Positions 35,077 through 42,051 of a DNA stretch of 64,000 bases are shown here, piece after piece (position 1 is the first letter of the stretch; each line of letters starts with the position of its first letter). The stretch covers positions 1-64,000 of the forward strand of contig CAWGUB010000009.1 in NCBI GenBank assembly GCA_963825575.1, in the 5' to 3' direction. The position numbers and the translations under genes were made by a program. The notes under the pieces are model-generated. The model worked only from the letters and a program-made list of their open reading frames with translations, did no database searches and had not been told where the DNA came from. This DNA comes from JAFDBW01 sp963825575. GTDB lineage: Bacteria > Desulfobacterota > Desulfuromonadia > Desulfuromonadales > BM103.

Positions 35077-35140
35077 TCACCATTTATAAAACACGAAAGC
35101 CCTCAATCTTCGGATCGGGGGTTTTCTTACATTACAGGGT
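35077..35140 (+). repeat. TCAC-type repeat with terminator, paralogous to 22018
   Basis: TCACCATTTATAAAACACGA leads to AAAGCCCTCAATC-TTCG-GATCGGGGGTTTT (35096-35124) and then TTACATTACAGGG. It differs from the 22018 copy mainly in the loop. Confidence 0.75.
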
Positions 35141-35190
35141 ATGTAAAAATTATTCCATTGAGCCTGTTTTTTAATAAAGGAGATTTTTAA

Positions 35191-35268
35191 ATGGAAGATG
35201 TAATCGGCGTCATAGTTGTCCTAGTTGCACTATTTGTGCTGGCTTTTTTTATTTTGCGAGGGAGGTGA
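35191..35268 (+). CDS. 25-aa single-span membrane peptide
   Basis: ATG-GAA-GAT-GTA starts a 25-codon frame. It encodes a short acidic N-terminus (MEDV), one hydrophobic helix of about 17 residues (IGVIVVLVALFVLAFFI) and a basic end (LRGR). AAAGGAGA lies seven bases before the ATG, one of the best ribosome sites in the accessory region. Its last codons carry GGGAGG, which serves as the ribosome site of the next gene, so the two are probably coupled. Being short, it would be missed by most gene callers. No family is recognised; the charge pattern suggests Nin-Cout topology is less likely than Nout-Cin. Confidence 0.5.
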   Translation: MEDVIGVIVVLVALFVLAFFILRGR

Positions 35269-35272
35269 TCTT

Positions 35273-35449
35273 TTGGGAATTGAAGGTTTTATTCTTGCAG
35301 TATTTGTTCTTTTAATCATTTGTGTTTCGGTTTTTGGGTATTTATATCGAGACCTCCGCTGCCCAGAGTGTGGCGAAAAAATGACCCGAAACAAGAACAA
35401 AACATGGGCATGTGAATCCTGCCAAGCAAGGCATCCAAGTTATCCATAA
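35273..35449 (+). CDS. small membrane protein with zinc ribbon
   Basis: A 58-aa protein with one N-terminal membrane helix (IEGFILAVFVLLIICVSVFGYLY) and a C-terminal zinc ribbon. The ribbon cysteines are CPECGEKM ... WACESC, two CxxC knuckles 15 residues apart. I start at TTG 35273 because GGAGG lies eight bases upstream, inside the end of the 25-aa gene. An upstream in-frame start at 35225 lacks a ribosome site and would overlap that gene heavily. The ribbon would face the cytoplasm. Function unknown. A TCACGAC repeat follows 23 bases after the stop. Confidence 0.6.
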   Translation: MGIEGFILAVFVLLIICVSVFGYLYRDLRCPECGEKMTRNKNKTWACESCQARHPSYP

Positions 35450-35471
35450 AGATCAGACACTTTTTTACAAT

Positions 35472-35561
35472 TCACGACATATGAGACGAAAACGGGCGTG
35501 TTATTGATAGAGACATTTAAGACGGCAAAATGATGGCCCCCTGGAACAATTCTGGGTGGCC
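35472..35561 (+). repeat. TCACGAC module with GGCC hairpin
   Basis: TCACGACATATGAGACGAAA, TTATTGATAGAGACATTTAA, then ATGGCCCCCTGG ... TGGGTGGCC. It is nearly identical to 38421-38512 over about 90 bases. Confidence 0.85.
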
Positions 35562-35694
35562 TTGGTCTTCCATTCGATCTCTTTCTGTCGTGCTATTTGG
35601 TCTTGCTAATTGACAGGCATTGATTGCACGTTAAAATCTATTTAGATTTCTTCATACTTCACAGGATTCCTACCAAACGGTCCTGTGACGTTTT

Positions 35695-35733
35695 GCCCCG
35701 TAGTCACCCCCCTCCGACTGTGGGGCTTTTTTT
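35695..35733 (+). terminator. rho-independent-type hairpin
   Basis: GCCCC-GT-AGTC and GACT-GT-GGGGC pair around a C-rich loop and are followed by seven T. No gene ends directly here; it may finish transcripts from the small-protein pair. Confidence 0.65.
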
Positions 35734-35743
35734 CTTAAATGTC

Positions 35744-35820
35744 AGGGGCAGTAAGAATTTCGCATTTCGGCCAATCTCAACCCATCCAAACAATGCAGGA
35801 ATATAAATAAGACTTTCTGC
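35744..35820 (+). repeat. CAGTAAGAATTTCGCATTTC module
   Basis: CAGTAAGAATTTCGCATTTC, then CAAACAATGCAGGAATATAA and ATAAGACTTTCTG. It is the closest relative of the copy at 37243; each precedes the terminator of a PEP-CTERM gene. Confidence 0.8.
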
Positions 35821-35833
35821 GGTCATTACTCCA

Positions 35834-35864
35834 AATAAAAAACCGCCCCATTTCTGGGGCGGTT
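35834..35864 (-). terminator. terminator of PEP-CTERM gene 1
   Basis: On the minus strand AACCGCCCCA / TGGGGCGGTT forms a 10-bp stem followed by TTTTTATTT, 22 bases past the gene's stop. Confidence 0.88.
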
Positions 35865-35886
35865 AGGGATCTTAAAAATGTGTTGT

Positions 35887-36852
35887 TTATTCTTTCCTTC
35901 TACGGCGGACTGTAAAGGCTAAACCTACGAGGCCACCACCAAGGAGCAGAAAAGTGGAGGGTTCTGGTACAACATGACCGGGGCCGGGACCGCCAGCAGT
36001 GATTTCGCCAAAGACAGCGACACCGTAAAGATTCGACGATGAACCTGTGGTAGAAATTGTTTGCAACAAATTCCCCGCGAGGATATCGAACTTGTAAAGG
36101 GTATCATTGCTGTAACTGCCACTCCAGAAAGAGGTGGCATCAGGATCGAGGTTGAGAGCGAACCAGCCGTCCACTCCCGCTACATCATAAGTTTGAATTA
36201 AGGTTCCTGACGAGTCAAAACGTTTGACATCACCCCGATCAGCAACCAGCAGCCCATTATCGGCCAAGACGCGCATAGCAAATGCATTCTGCAGGCCGGT
36301 TGCAAAGTCAGCCCCCGGGGTTCCTGGGATTCCATTGCTGACGGTCTTAACCGCAGTCCCTTCTTGGCCATAATAAAAAGTAGACTGGTCGGCTGTGAGA
36401 TCAAACCAGTCGACTCGATTACCAATGACATTTCCAACATAATTTCCGCTCATATCGTACTTTTGTATCCCGCTACCCAGATTGCCGACATAAATGTTGC
36501 CCGAGTTATCAAAAACAATCGATTCGGGCGTGGAAAGACCCGTAGTAAGATAATTAGAGTTCAGTAGAGTCCCGTTAGTATCAAACTTGGCCACTCTGCT
36601 GGCAGAAAAACCGGTTGCATAGAGATTGCCGGACGCATCAAATGCCATACCGGTGGTATAACCACTGCTGCCGATGTTCAGGGTTTCGAGGAAAGTACCG
36701 GTTGAATCATAGCGGTTAATATTTCCACTGTTTACGGCAGCAAAAATATCACCGGTTTGAAAAGCAGCCTGTGCATTATTGACCGAGGCAAAAATACAGC
36801 TGACACAGACAAAGAACATCAGAAATAGACTCAATAACCATTTAGTTCTCAT
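35887..36852 (-). CDS. PEP-CTERM sorted protein with NHL/SMP-30-like repeats
   Basis: A secreted protein of 321 aa. It has a signal peptide (MRTKWLLSLFLMFFVCVSCI ... NNAQA) and then five or six ~40-residue beta-propeller-like repeats (GMAFDASGNLYATGFSASRV, SIVFDNSGNIYVGN). A PEP-CTERM tail ends it: VPEPST, a hydrophobic helix LLLGGGLVGLAF, and RRRRKE. The tail directs cleavage by an exosortase, so the mature protein is probably exported to the surface or biofilm matrix. The frame is open upstream to 37008, but the ATG at 36852 has AAGGAG nine bases before it and starts the signal peptide. A sigma54 promoter lies upstream and a strong terminator downstream. Confidence 0.9.
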   Translation of the reverse strand: MRTKWLLSLFLMFFVCVSCIFASVNNAQAAFQTGDIFAAVNSGNINRYDSTGTFLETLNIGSSGYTTGMAFDASGNLYATGFSASRVAKFDTNGTLLNSNYLTTGLSTPESIVFDNSGNIYVGNLGSGIQKYDMSGNYVGNVIGNRVDWFDLTADQSTFYYGQEGTAVKTVSNGIPGTPGADFATGLQNAFAMRVLADNGLLVADRGDVKRFDSSGTLIQTYDVAGVDGWFALNLDPDATSFWSGSYSNDTLYKFDILAGNLLQTISTTGSSSNLYGVAVFGEITAGGPGPGHVVPEPSTFLLLGGGLVGLAFTVRRRRKE

Positions 36853-36957
36853 TAGTTTAATCTCCTTGACTTGAATCACACTGGCCTTATACAGCTGCAG
36901 GAAACTGCATTTCAGATACGGTACACTCTCAATAGAGAATTGGCTCTTTAAGAGTAT

Positions 36958-36973
36958 TGCATAAAGCCTGCCA
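36958..36973 (-). promoter_or_regulatory. sigma54 (RpoN) promoter of PEP-CTERM gene 1
   Basis: TGGCAGGCTTTATGCA on the minus strand keeps the essential GG-N10-GC and matches TGGCAC-N5-TTGCW at all but two fixed positions. The start would be near 36946, about 95 bases before the ATG. Confidence 0.65.
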
Positions 36974-37165
36974 GTTACATAATGTCTTAATATTATTAAG
37001 GTTATCATTCGTCATTAGCATTACTTATAATAACTGTAAATTTTTTCGACAAAAAATGAACCAGTTCGCTACAAACCTGATTTCAATAAACTTGGCCAGA
37101 ATTTAGATTTATTGCAAATACCCGTAGAGCAGAACATTCGATTGGTTGCAACTGATTATCAAGTC

Positions 37166-37322
37166 TTACGACTTCTGAGGTAAAACTGTTTACAAATAAC
37201 GACTGCCAAGACGGATTAAAGGCCGGGCTAGATTCCTAGATTGCAGGGTCAGTAGTAATTTCGCATTCCGGTCAATCTCACCTTCTTCAAACAATGCAGG
37301 AATTTAAATAAGACTTTCTGTT
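37166..37322 (+). repeat. TTACGAC and CAGTAATTTCGC modules, extended copy
   Basis: TTACGACTTCTGAGGTAAAA, a spacer with GACTGCCAAGACGGATTAA, then GATTGCAGGGTCAGTAGTAA, CAAACAATGCAGGAATTTAA and ATAAGACTTTCTG. The spacer block also occurs at 30217-30240 (GACTGCTAGGACGGATTAA), tying the weak copy there to the family. Confidence 0.8.
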
Positions 37323-37335
37323 GTCTTTACTCCAA

Positions 37336-37364
37336 ATAAAAACCGCCCCATTACTGAGGCGGTT
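37336..37364 (-). terminator. terminator of PEP-CTERM gene 2
   Basis: ACCGCC ... GGCGGT stem with a T run on the minus strand, 22 bases past the stop. It is almost the same sequence as the terminator of PEP-CTERM gene 1. Confidence 0.85.
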
Positions 37365-37385
37365 GTGATTGTATAAATAAGAAGT

Positions 37386-38054
37386 TTATTCTTTCCTCCT
37401 CCGACGTGCATAAAAAGCTAAGCCTGCCAAGCCGCCACCGAGAAGAAGGAAAGTGGAGGGTTCGGGGACTGGGGCACCATTCAAACGAAAAGCAGGTAAA
37501 GCACCTTCATACTGAGCTGATACACTCTGCCCTTCATTGATATAAAATATGGAATACCCAATCTCCCCGTCTAAAATGATATCATTCAAATCCCAACCCA
37601 AATAATTACCAGTATCCGTTGATGCGGCTAACCAATAATTACTATTTGAGGAAAGAAATGGGTTTAAAAGTGAATTTTGATAATAAATTGACGGGTCGTA
37701 GAGCACTCCAGAGATATTGAATGACTCAATGGTAGAACCTGGACTCCCATTGAGATCATTTAATAGGGTTATAGTAAGCTCGTCTAGTCCGAAATCAGGA
37801 TTATATGCATCATTATTGGAAAATGCTGCTATTTCAAGAGATTCTAAGTATGAATCAATTATTGGAGTAAATGACGCAAAGACAGTCACATTTGAGGCCA
37901 AATTTGGATCGTAACTTCCAACTGCATAACCCAGATTGGTATTGTATGAATCTCCTGAGCCAAAAGTAGAATATATGGTGTCGGCAGCTGCGGTGGTAGA
38001 GATACAAATGGACAAGAAAAAAGACACAAGCAAAAAGGCAATGAAGTTTTTCAT
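37386..38054 (-). CDS. PEP-CTERM sorted protein, unknown ectodomain
   Basis: A 222-aa secreted protein. It has a signal peptide (MKNFIAFLLVSFFLSICISTTAAA) and a Ser/Asn/Asp/Tyr-rich beta-type ectodomain (DELTITLLNDLNGSPGSTIESF and similar) that resembles the choice-of-anchor group. The tail is VPEPST plus LLLGGGLAGLAF and RRRRKE. It is almost identical to that of the neighbouring PEP-CTERM protein, while the ectodomains are unrelated. The ATG at 38054 has GGAGG seven bases upstream. A sigma54 promoter lies 56 bases before the ATG. It is probably a biofilm or surface protein. Confidence 0.88.
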   Translation of the reverse strand: MKNFIAFLLVSFFLSICISTTAAADTIYSTFGSGDSYNTNLGYAVGSYDPNLASNVTVFASFTPIIDSYLESLEIAAFSNNDAYNPDFGLDELTITLLNDLNGSPGSTIESFNISGVLYDPSIYYQNSLLNPFLSSNSNYWLAASTDTGNYLGWDLNDIILDGEIGYSIFYINEGQSVSAQYEGALPAFRLNGAPVPEPSTFLLLGGGLAGLAFYARRRRKE

Positions 38055-38109
38055 CGTCAATCCTCCTAATCTATCTATTTATGAAATAAATAAGAACAAA
38101 ATTAAATTC

Positions 38110-38125
38110 AGCAAATTATATGCCA
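38110..38125 (-). promoter_or_regulatory. sigma54 (RpoN) promoter of PEP-CTERM gene 2
   Basis: TGGCATATAATTTGCT on the minus strand matches TGGCAC-R-N4-TTGCW at every position except the sixth. GG-N10-GC is intact. The start would be near 38099, about 45 bases before the ATG. Confidence 0.75.
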
Positions 38126-38420
38126 CCTCCACAAGTTATTGTTTTTATATATAGAATAATGTCTTTTCTATGAAAAATACCAAGCTGTAAAGATTTCCGA
38201 CAAGAATGCTGTGGAATATTGAAGCTAAATTGGCCTGCGAAGAAACGCCCCAGAATAGCCCCGGAAATCAAACCCAGCCCCGGAGCTCTCATAACCTTCA
38301 TTCCTGAATCATCCAAATTGTGACTTTGAAGATCGTCTGGACCGAAGAGGGCTGGAAGACAAAAAGAAAGAGGAAAGCTGTTCCTTGTATAAACTGGTCG
38401 AGATGACTGGATTCTTAAAT
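38126..38420. other. gap upstream of PEP-CTERM gene 2
   Basis: CGACAAGAATG near 38208 resembles CGACAAAAAATG near 37047, each about 75-85 bases before its sigma54 site; these could be activator sites. A 66-codon minus frame (38116-38316) has no recognisable family. Nothing else is identified. Confidence 0.3.
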
Positions 38421-38512
38421 GTCACGACATATGGGACGAAAACGGGTGTGTTATTGATAGAGACATTTAAGACGACAAAAAGGTGGCCGCCTGGATCAAT
38501 TCCGGGTGGCCA
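38421..38512 (+). repeat. TCACGAC module with GGCC hairpin
   Basis: TCACGACATATGGGACGAAA, TTATTGATAGAGACATTTAA, then GGTGGCCGCCTGGA ... CCGGGTGGCC. It is the near twin of 35472-35561. Confidence 0.85.
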
Positions 38513-38640
38513 TTTATTATTTGTCAGGATATATGATAACCAAAAACCAATAGTATTTGCCTGATCAAATCAATCCGTTGACCAAGCCTCTCTGCGATCG
38601 ATTGAGAGTTATTGATTCGCGGGCATGTTAGTTTTATTGC

Positions 38641-39126
38641 TTACTTCAAAGGCAGCTCGTAGATAGTCTCAGTGCTCATTTCGTCTTTGAGTTCTCCTGA
38701 GTATCCAAATGAGAATCCTGTCGTTCCGGTGGGGACCTTGTAAGATTTGGAGAAGTTTTGATTGTCTTCTGTGCTGTCGGTCCACGCATCGACGAAATTG
38801 GCAGTTTCAATGACTCGTGAATTTTTGTCGAGGAAGAAGATATATGAATACATTTTTGAAACGTTTGAGTACAACATTTGATTACTTTGACTGAGTGCGG
38901 CCTGCCCCGAAATTTCAAAGTCGTCCCCTTTTTTAATATACTTATAGTCAATTGTGACCTCGGAAGTCTTCCATTCACCCATAGTTGGACCACCCTCCAG
39001 TAAAGCCACGACAGGCGCAGACTTAACTGTATTGCCGTGATACAGCATTGGTGTCTTGACACATCCCGACGCAAACAACAGCAGACAGGTAAGGAACAAA
39101 CATGCAAGTTTTTCTTTGATAGCCAT
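38641..39126 (-). CDS. small lipoprotein of unknown function
   Basis: A 161-aa predicted lipoprotein. Its signal peptide MAIKEKLACLFLTCLLLFASGC ends in a lipobox (ASGC), so the mature N-terminus is Cys22. The rest is a beta-rich domain with EVTIDYKYIKKGDDFEISGQ and a conserved-looking YIFFLDKNSRVIETANFVDAW segment. No catalytic motif or known family is seen. AAGGAG lies upstream of the ATG. It is flanked by accessory repeats on both sides and has no evident operon partner. It is probably anchored in the outer or inner membrane facing the periplasm. Confidence 0.7.
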   Translation of the reverse strand: MAIKEKLACLFLTCLLLFASGCVKTPMLYHGNTVKSAPVVALLEGGPTMGEWKTSEVTIDYKYIKKGDDFEISGQAALSQSNQMLYSNVSKMYSYIFFLDKNSRVIETANFVDAWTDSTEDNQNFSKSYKVPTGTTGFSFGYSGELKDEMSTETIYELPLK

Positions 39127-39176
39127 TTTTATTCTCCTTTCTAGAAATCAATTATAAGTCAATTTCTTGTTCCCAC

Positions 39177-39239
39177 AAGTCACGATTTGCAGTAAAGCCT
39201 TGAAACTACTTACAGTATTCTTATATATATTCTCGCAAC
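39177..39239 (+). repeat. 62-bp exact repeat, copy 2
   Basis: Identical to 27017-27079 in the same orientation. It marks the right end of the repeat-rich accessory segment. Confidence 0.9.
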
Positions 39240-39547
39240 TCTTTCTTACATGACCTTAGGATTTATAGTATTTGTTGCTATGGATGGACAAGGTCAATTC
39301 CTCGGTACACTCTTGGTACACTAACCCACCAAAAAGCACCATAAAACACAAAAGGCTACGACTGTGATCATGTCGTAACCTTTTGATATTATTGCTGTAT
39401 TGTTTTGTTATGCGTTGTGGGTATTTGTGTAATTAGGATTAACCATCTGTTGCCCTCTCTATCATGAAGCCTGGCTGAACTTGGTCAGCAGCCTGTGCGG
39501 GCAAAGAAATCTCAGCCCGCTTTCTTCCGGCTTTCAATTCGTGAAGT
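39240..39547. other. right edge of the accessory region
   Basis: Contains GGTACACTCTTGGTACACT (a direct repeat of GGTACACT) at 39304-39322 and a two-way terminator hairpin (AAAGGCTACGAC ... GTCGTAACCTTTT, 39350-39384). The GTACAC repeat lies in the kind of spacer often seen beside integrase genes, but no integrase is present. GC content rises again after this point. Confidence 0.35.
39350..39384. terminator. bidirectional terminator hairpin
   Basis: AAAAGGCTACGAC pairs with GTCGTAACCTTTT around a 9-base loop, with A and T runs on the two sides. Confidence 0.65.
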
Positions 39548-39733
39548 TCATGATCGTCCAACCATCGCCTCGACCTGGATGCGCACATCATCGATATTGA
39601 TTTGCACAACCTTGTCGGCTTCCTTTTCCGCCCGCACCAGCCCTTCCTCTACCCACTCCATCAACTGAGCGAGTTTAATGCCGAACTTGTCTGCTGCCGC
39701 TTCCGGGGTATACCAGGTTTTCACCAGAGACAT
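39548..39733 (-). CDS. small excisionase/MerR-like DNA-binding protein
   Basis: A 61-aa protein. It has a winged-helix-type start TWYTPEAAADKFGIKLAQLMEWVEEGLVRAEKE, with the pattern T-x-E-A-A-x-x-x-G-I...L..W...G that is typical of MerR/excisionase HTH_17 domains, followed by VVQINIDDVRIQVEAMV. It probably binds DNA, but its target is unknown. The ATG at 39733 follows GGGAGG by four bases; a TTG 18 bases upstream is less likely. It is upstream of no obvious partner and stands at the border between core and accessory DNA. Confidence 0.6.
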   Translation of the reverse strand: MSLVKTWYTPEAAADKFGIKLAQLMEWVEEGLVRAEKEADKVVQINIDDVRIQVEAMVGRS

Positions 39734-39845
39734 ATGACCTCCCTTACACAAACAGTCGGGATATAATAGCGATTCCGGCTTTAATTATATCGTCAAAAAC
39801 AGAAATTGCTTGCCCCGACAGGGATACAGTCAAAGAAAAGACTAA

Positions 39846-40487
39846 TTATTGGCGATGGGCTTCGATGTCAGAATACCAGGCAATTGCTGACTCTCCAGTA
39901 TTGTCAGTATCGGTCATGATCGCGATCGCACCGACATTTGGCGGTTCTTCGCCGAAAGCCCGGCGATAATCGTCGACAATATTGCGCTGCACAGAGATCC
40001 ATTGACCGGCCTTTTCGTCTCCACTCTCTACAGCAATCATCATGGCGTTGCTGGTGAATGCATTCGGCTGGATGGCCTCTTTGGGCAGGCGATTGGCCCA
40101 TATGTAGTTGAGCGTTTTGGTCTTCGGAAAAAACCAGTGCGGGAAGATCACGTAGATACGGGCGGCATAATCATCACCGGACCTGGTGCGGCTGTCGCCC
40201 TTGGTGAGAATGTGGTCAATTTTCCAACGCCACGACAGTACGGGATATTCGCTTGGGTCGTATTCGGTCTCAAAAACCAGGCCCGAGGCCGCAGCCTGAC
40301 TTTTCGCCTGCAGCACCTTCTGCCCGTCATCCTCGACGACCCGGTAATCCGTTTGACCTTTGAAACTTTTCGTCGTCCATCCTTCCAGTGCCGATCTGGA
40401 AAAACTTCCGAAACTGATTTTTTCGGCATCGGCAGAGACGAGAGCTGACAGAGACAGGACCACTATAATCAGAAGGAAAGTGCGCAT
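39846..40487 (-). CDS. DUF3047 secreted protein
   Basis: A 213-aa protein of the DUF3047 family. It has a signal peptide (MRTFLLIIVVLSLSALVSADA) and a beta-sandwich domain with LSWRWKIDHILTKGDSRTRSGDDYAARIYVIFP and NYIWANRLPKEAIQPNAFTSNAMMIAVESG, plus AIAIMTDTDNTGESAIAWYSDI near the end. The function is not known. It starts 4 bases after the polyferredoxin stop, so it is the third gene of the DUF362-polyferredoxin-DUF3047 operon and probably works with them in the periplasm. A longer frame upstream is rejected because it overlaps the previous gene and lacks the signal peptide start. Confidence 0.85.
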   Translation of the reverse strand: MRTFLLIIVVLSLSALVSADAEKISFGSFSRSALEGWTTKSFKGQTDYRVVEDDGQKVLQAKSQAAASGLVFETEYDPSEYPVLSWRWKIDHILTKGDSRTRSGDDYAARIYVIFPHWFFPKTKTLNYIWANRLPKEAIQPNAFTSNAMMIAVESGDEKAGQWISVQRNIVDDYRRAFGEEPPNVGAIAIMTDTDNTGESAIAWYSDIEAHRQ

Positions 40488-40491
40488 CGTG

Positions 40492-42051
40492 TTACCCGTA
40501 AGGGCCGGCCAGCAGTTCGGTACGTTTGCGGCGGCTCTCCCCTTCGTTGATAATCCGGATAGCACTGGCACCTTCGACCGGGCACTTGGTCTCGCAGATC
40601 CCGCAACCGATACAGAGTTTGTCAATTACCTTGGGCAGTTTGAGCCGGCGCATCTTGCCATCGACGAGGAGGTCCTGCGTTTCCATGACAATCGCTTTTT
40701 CACCTGTCGGACAGTGTTCCTCGCAAACCAGGCATTCTATCCCCTTGGCAAAGGGCAGACAGCGGTCTTTCTTGATCACGGCAAGGCCGATCACGTTCTT
40801 CTGTTTCTCCGCCAGCTTCAACGGCGCAATCGCACCGGTCGGGCAAACCTGGCCGCACAGGGTGCAGTTGTATTCACAATAACCGATCCTTGGCACCACC
40901 AGCGGCGTCCACAAGCCCACCGGCCCAGCCTCGAGCAAAGCCGGTTGCAGGGTGCGCCCGATACAGACCTTCATGCATTCTGCGCAACGGACGCAGCGCT
41001 GCAGGAATTCCTCTTCCGCCACCGCCCCCGGCGGCCGGATCAGGTATGGATTCTGTTCATAGGTGACCGGCCCGATACGTACTGCTGGGGCGACCATGAT
41101 GCCGCTGGCCATAGCGGTCAGCACACCTCGACGCTGCAGATCGATCCCCGGGTCATGCGCAGCACCATGCCGTAGGCCGAAGGTCACCCGTTCCTCCGGG
41201 CAGTAGCCTGTGCAGTCCATGCAGAGTAAACATTCACTGCGTATAAGGCCCTCTCCACGAACCGCACCTGCGCGACAGAGGCTGTCGCAGGTCTGGCAAT
41301 CGGCACAAAGTTTTTGCGGGGTACGCTGCAGGATGGCGTAACGCGAACAGATCCCGAGCAGCCCTCCCAGCGGGCAGAGGTTCTTGCACCAGAAACGGTG
41401 CTCGACCCGTTCCAGGAGCACGATCGCCAGGAAGACCAGGAAGGTAAAGAGGCTCAAGGCGAAGACCGGTTGATGAAACGCCATGAGGTAATCACGAAAC
41501 AGCGGGTAGGAACTCTTGACCACGGGCGAGGCCAGCGGCAGATCGTTTGTGTAGAAAAAATCGAAGGTCCGGTTCAGGCCGTAGTTGTATGCCGGGTAAA
41601 CCGCCAGGGTCAGCGATCTCAGGAAAATCGCCAGCGGGTCAAACAGGCCGAGCAGCTGCACACCGAAGAAGGTTGCCGTACCCAGGGCGATCAGCAGGTA
41701 GTATTTGACGCGTCGCCAACCTGGTGAAAAAGCCCGCCGGCCGCGTCCAACCAGCTTGCCGAGGCCGTCGAGAGTTGCCCCGAGTGGACAGATCCAGCCA
41801 CAGAAGAAACGCCCGAACAGGGAGGTCAGAAGCAACACGACCAGTGCCGGCCAGAGTATGCTCCAGCCAAAGGGTCCCGGGGCAAGAAAATCCGCCAATG
41901 CCGCAAGCGGGTCGATCCGAAACAGCAGGCTGACCGGGTAAGGCAGTTGATCAACCCCGCGGTATTCGGTCTGCAGGAACAACCAGAGGAAGACGGCCAG
42001 ACAGAAGCTCTGACTGAACCGGCGGGCATATGTCCAAAAGGATTGTTTCAA
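40492..42051 (-). CDS. NapH-like membrane polyferredoxin
   Basis: A 519-aa membrane iron-sulfur protein. The N-terminal half has about five helices with the NapH/CcoG motif FGRFFCGWICPLGATLDGLG and a second CKNLCPLGGLLG. Several ferredoxin motifs follow: CADCQTCDSLC, CLLCMDCTGYCP, CVRCAECMKVC, CTLCGQVCPTGAIAP, CLVCEEHCP and CIGCGICETKCPVEG. This suggests electron transfer across or along the membrane through many 4Fe-4S clusters. It overlaps the upstream DUF362 gene by 4 bases (ATGA), so the two are translated together. Partner proteins and donor are unknown. Similar operons occur in anaerobes. Confidence 0.85.
   Translation of the reverse strand: MKQSFWTYARRFSQSFCLAVFLWLFLQTEYRGVDQLPYPVSLLFRIDPLAALADFLAPGPFGWSILWPALVVLLLTSLFGRFFCGWICPLGATLDGLGKLVGRGRRAFSPGWRRVKYYLLIALGTATFFGVQLLGLFDPLAIFLRSLTLAVYPAYNYGLNRTFDFFYTNDLPLASPVVKSSYPLFRDYLMAFHQPVFALSLFTFLVFLAIVLLERVEHRFWCKNLCPLGGLLGICSRYAILQRTPQKLCADCQTCDSLCRAGAVRGEGLIRSECLLCMDCTGYCPEERVTFGLRHGAAHDPGIDLQRRGVLTAMASGIMVAPAVRIGPVTYEQNPYLIRPPGAVAEEEFLQRCVRCAECMKVCIGRTLQPALLEAGPVGLWTPLVVPRIGYCEYNCTLCGQVCPTGAIAPLKLAEKQKNVIGLAVIKKDRCLPFAKGIECLVCEEHCPTGEKAIVMETQDLLVDGKMRRLKLPKVIDKLCIGCGICETKCPVEGASAIRIINEGESRRKRTELLAGPYG

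Noticed and set aside
35624..35806. 60-codon frame upstream of the PEP-CTERM genes
   Set aside because: It runs through a terminator hairpin and a dispersed repeat module, so coding is unlikely.
20586..39239. The array as a classical integron
   Set aside because: No GTTRRRY/RYYYAAC attC core sites, no intI tyrosine integrase and no attI; the repeats are of a different kind.
39300..39325. GGTACACT direct repeat as a phage attachment site
   Set aside because: No integrase, tRNA or matching second site is present in the window.
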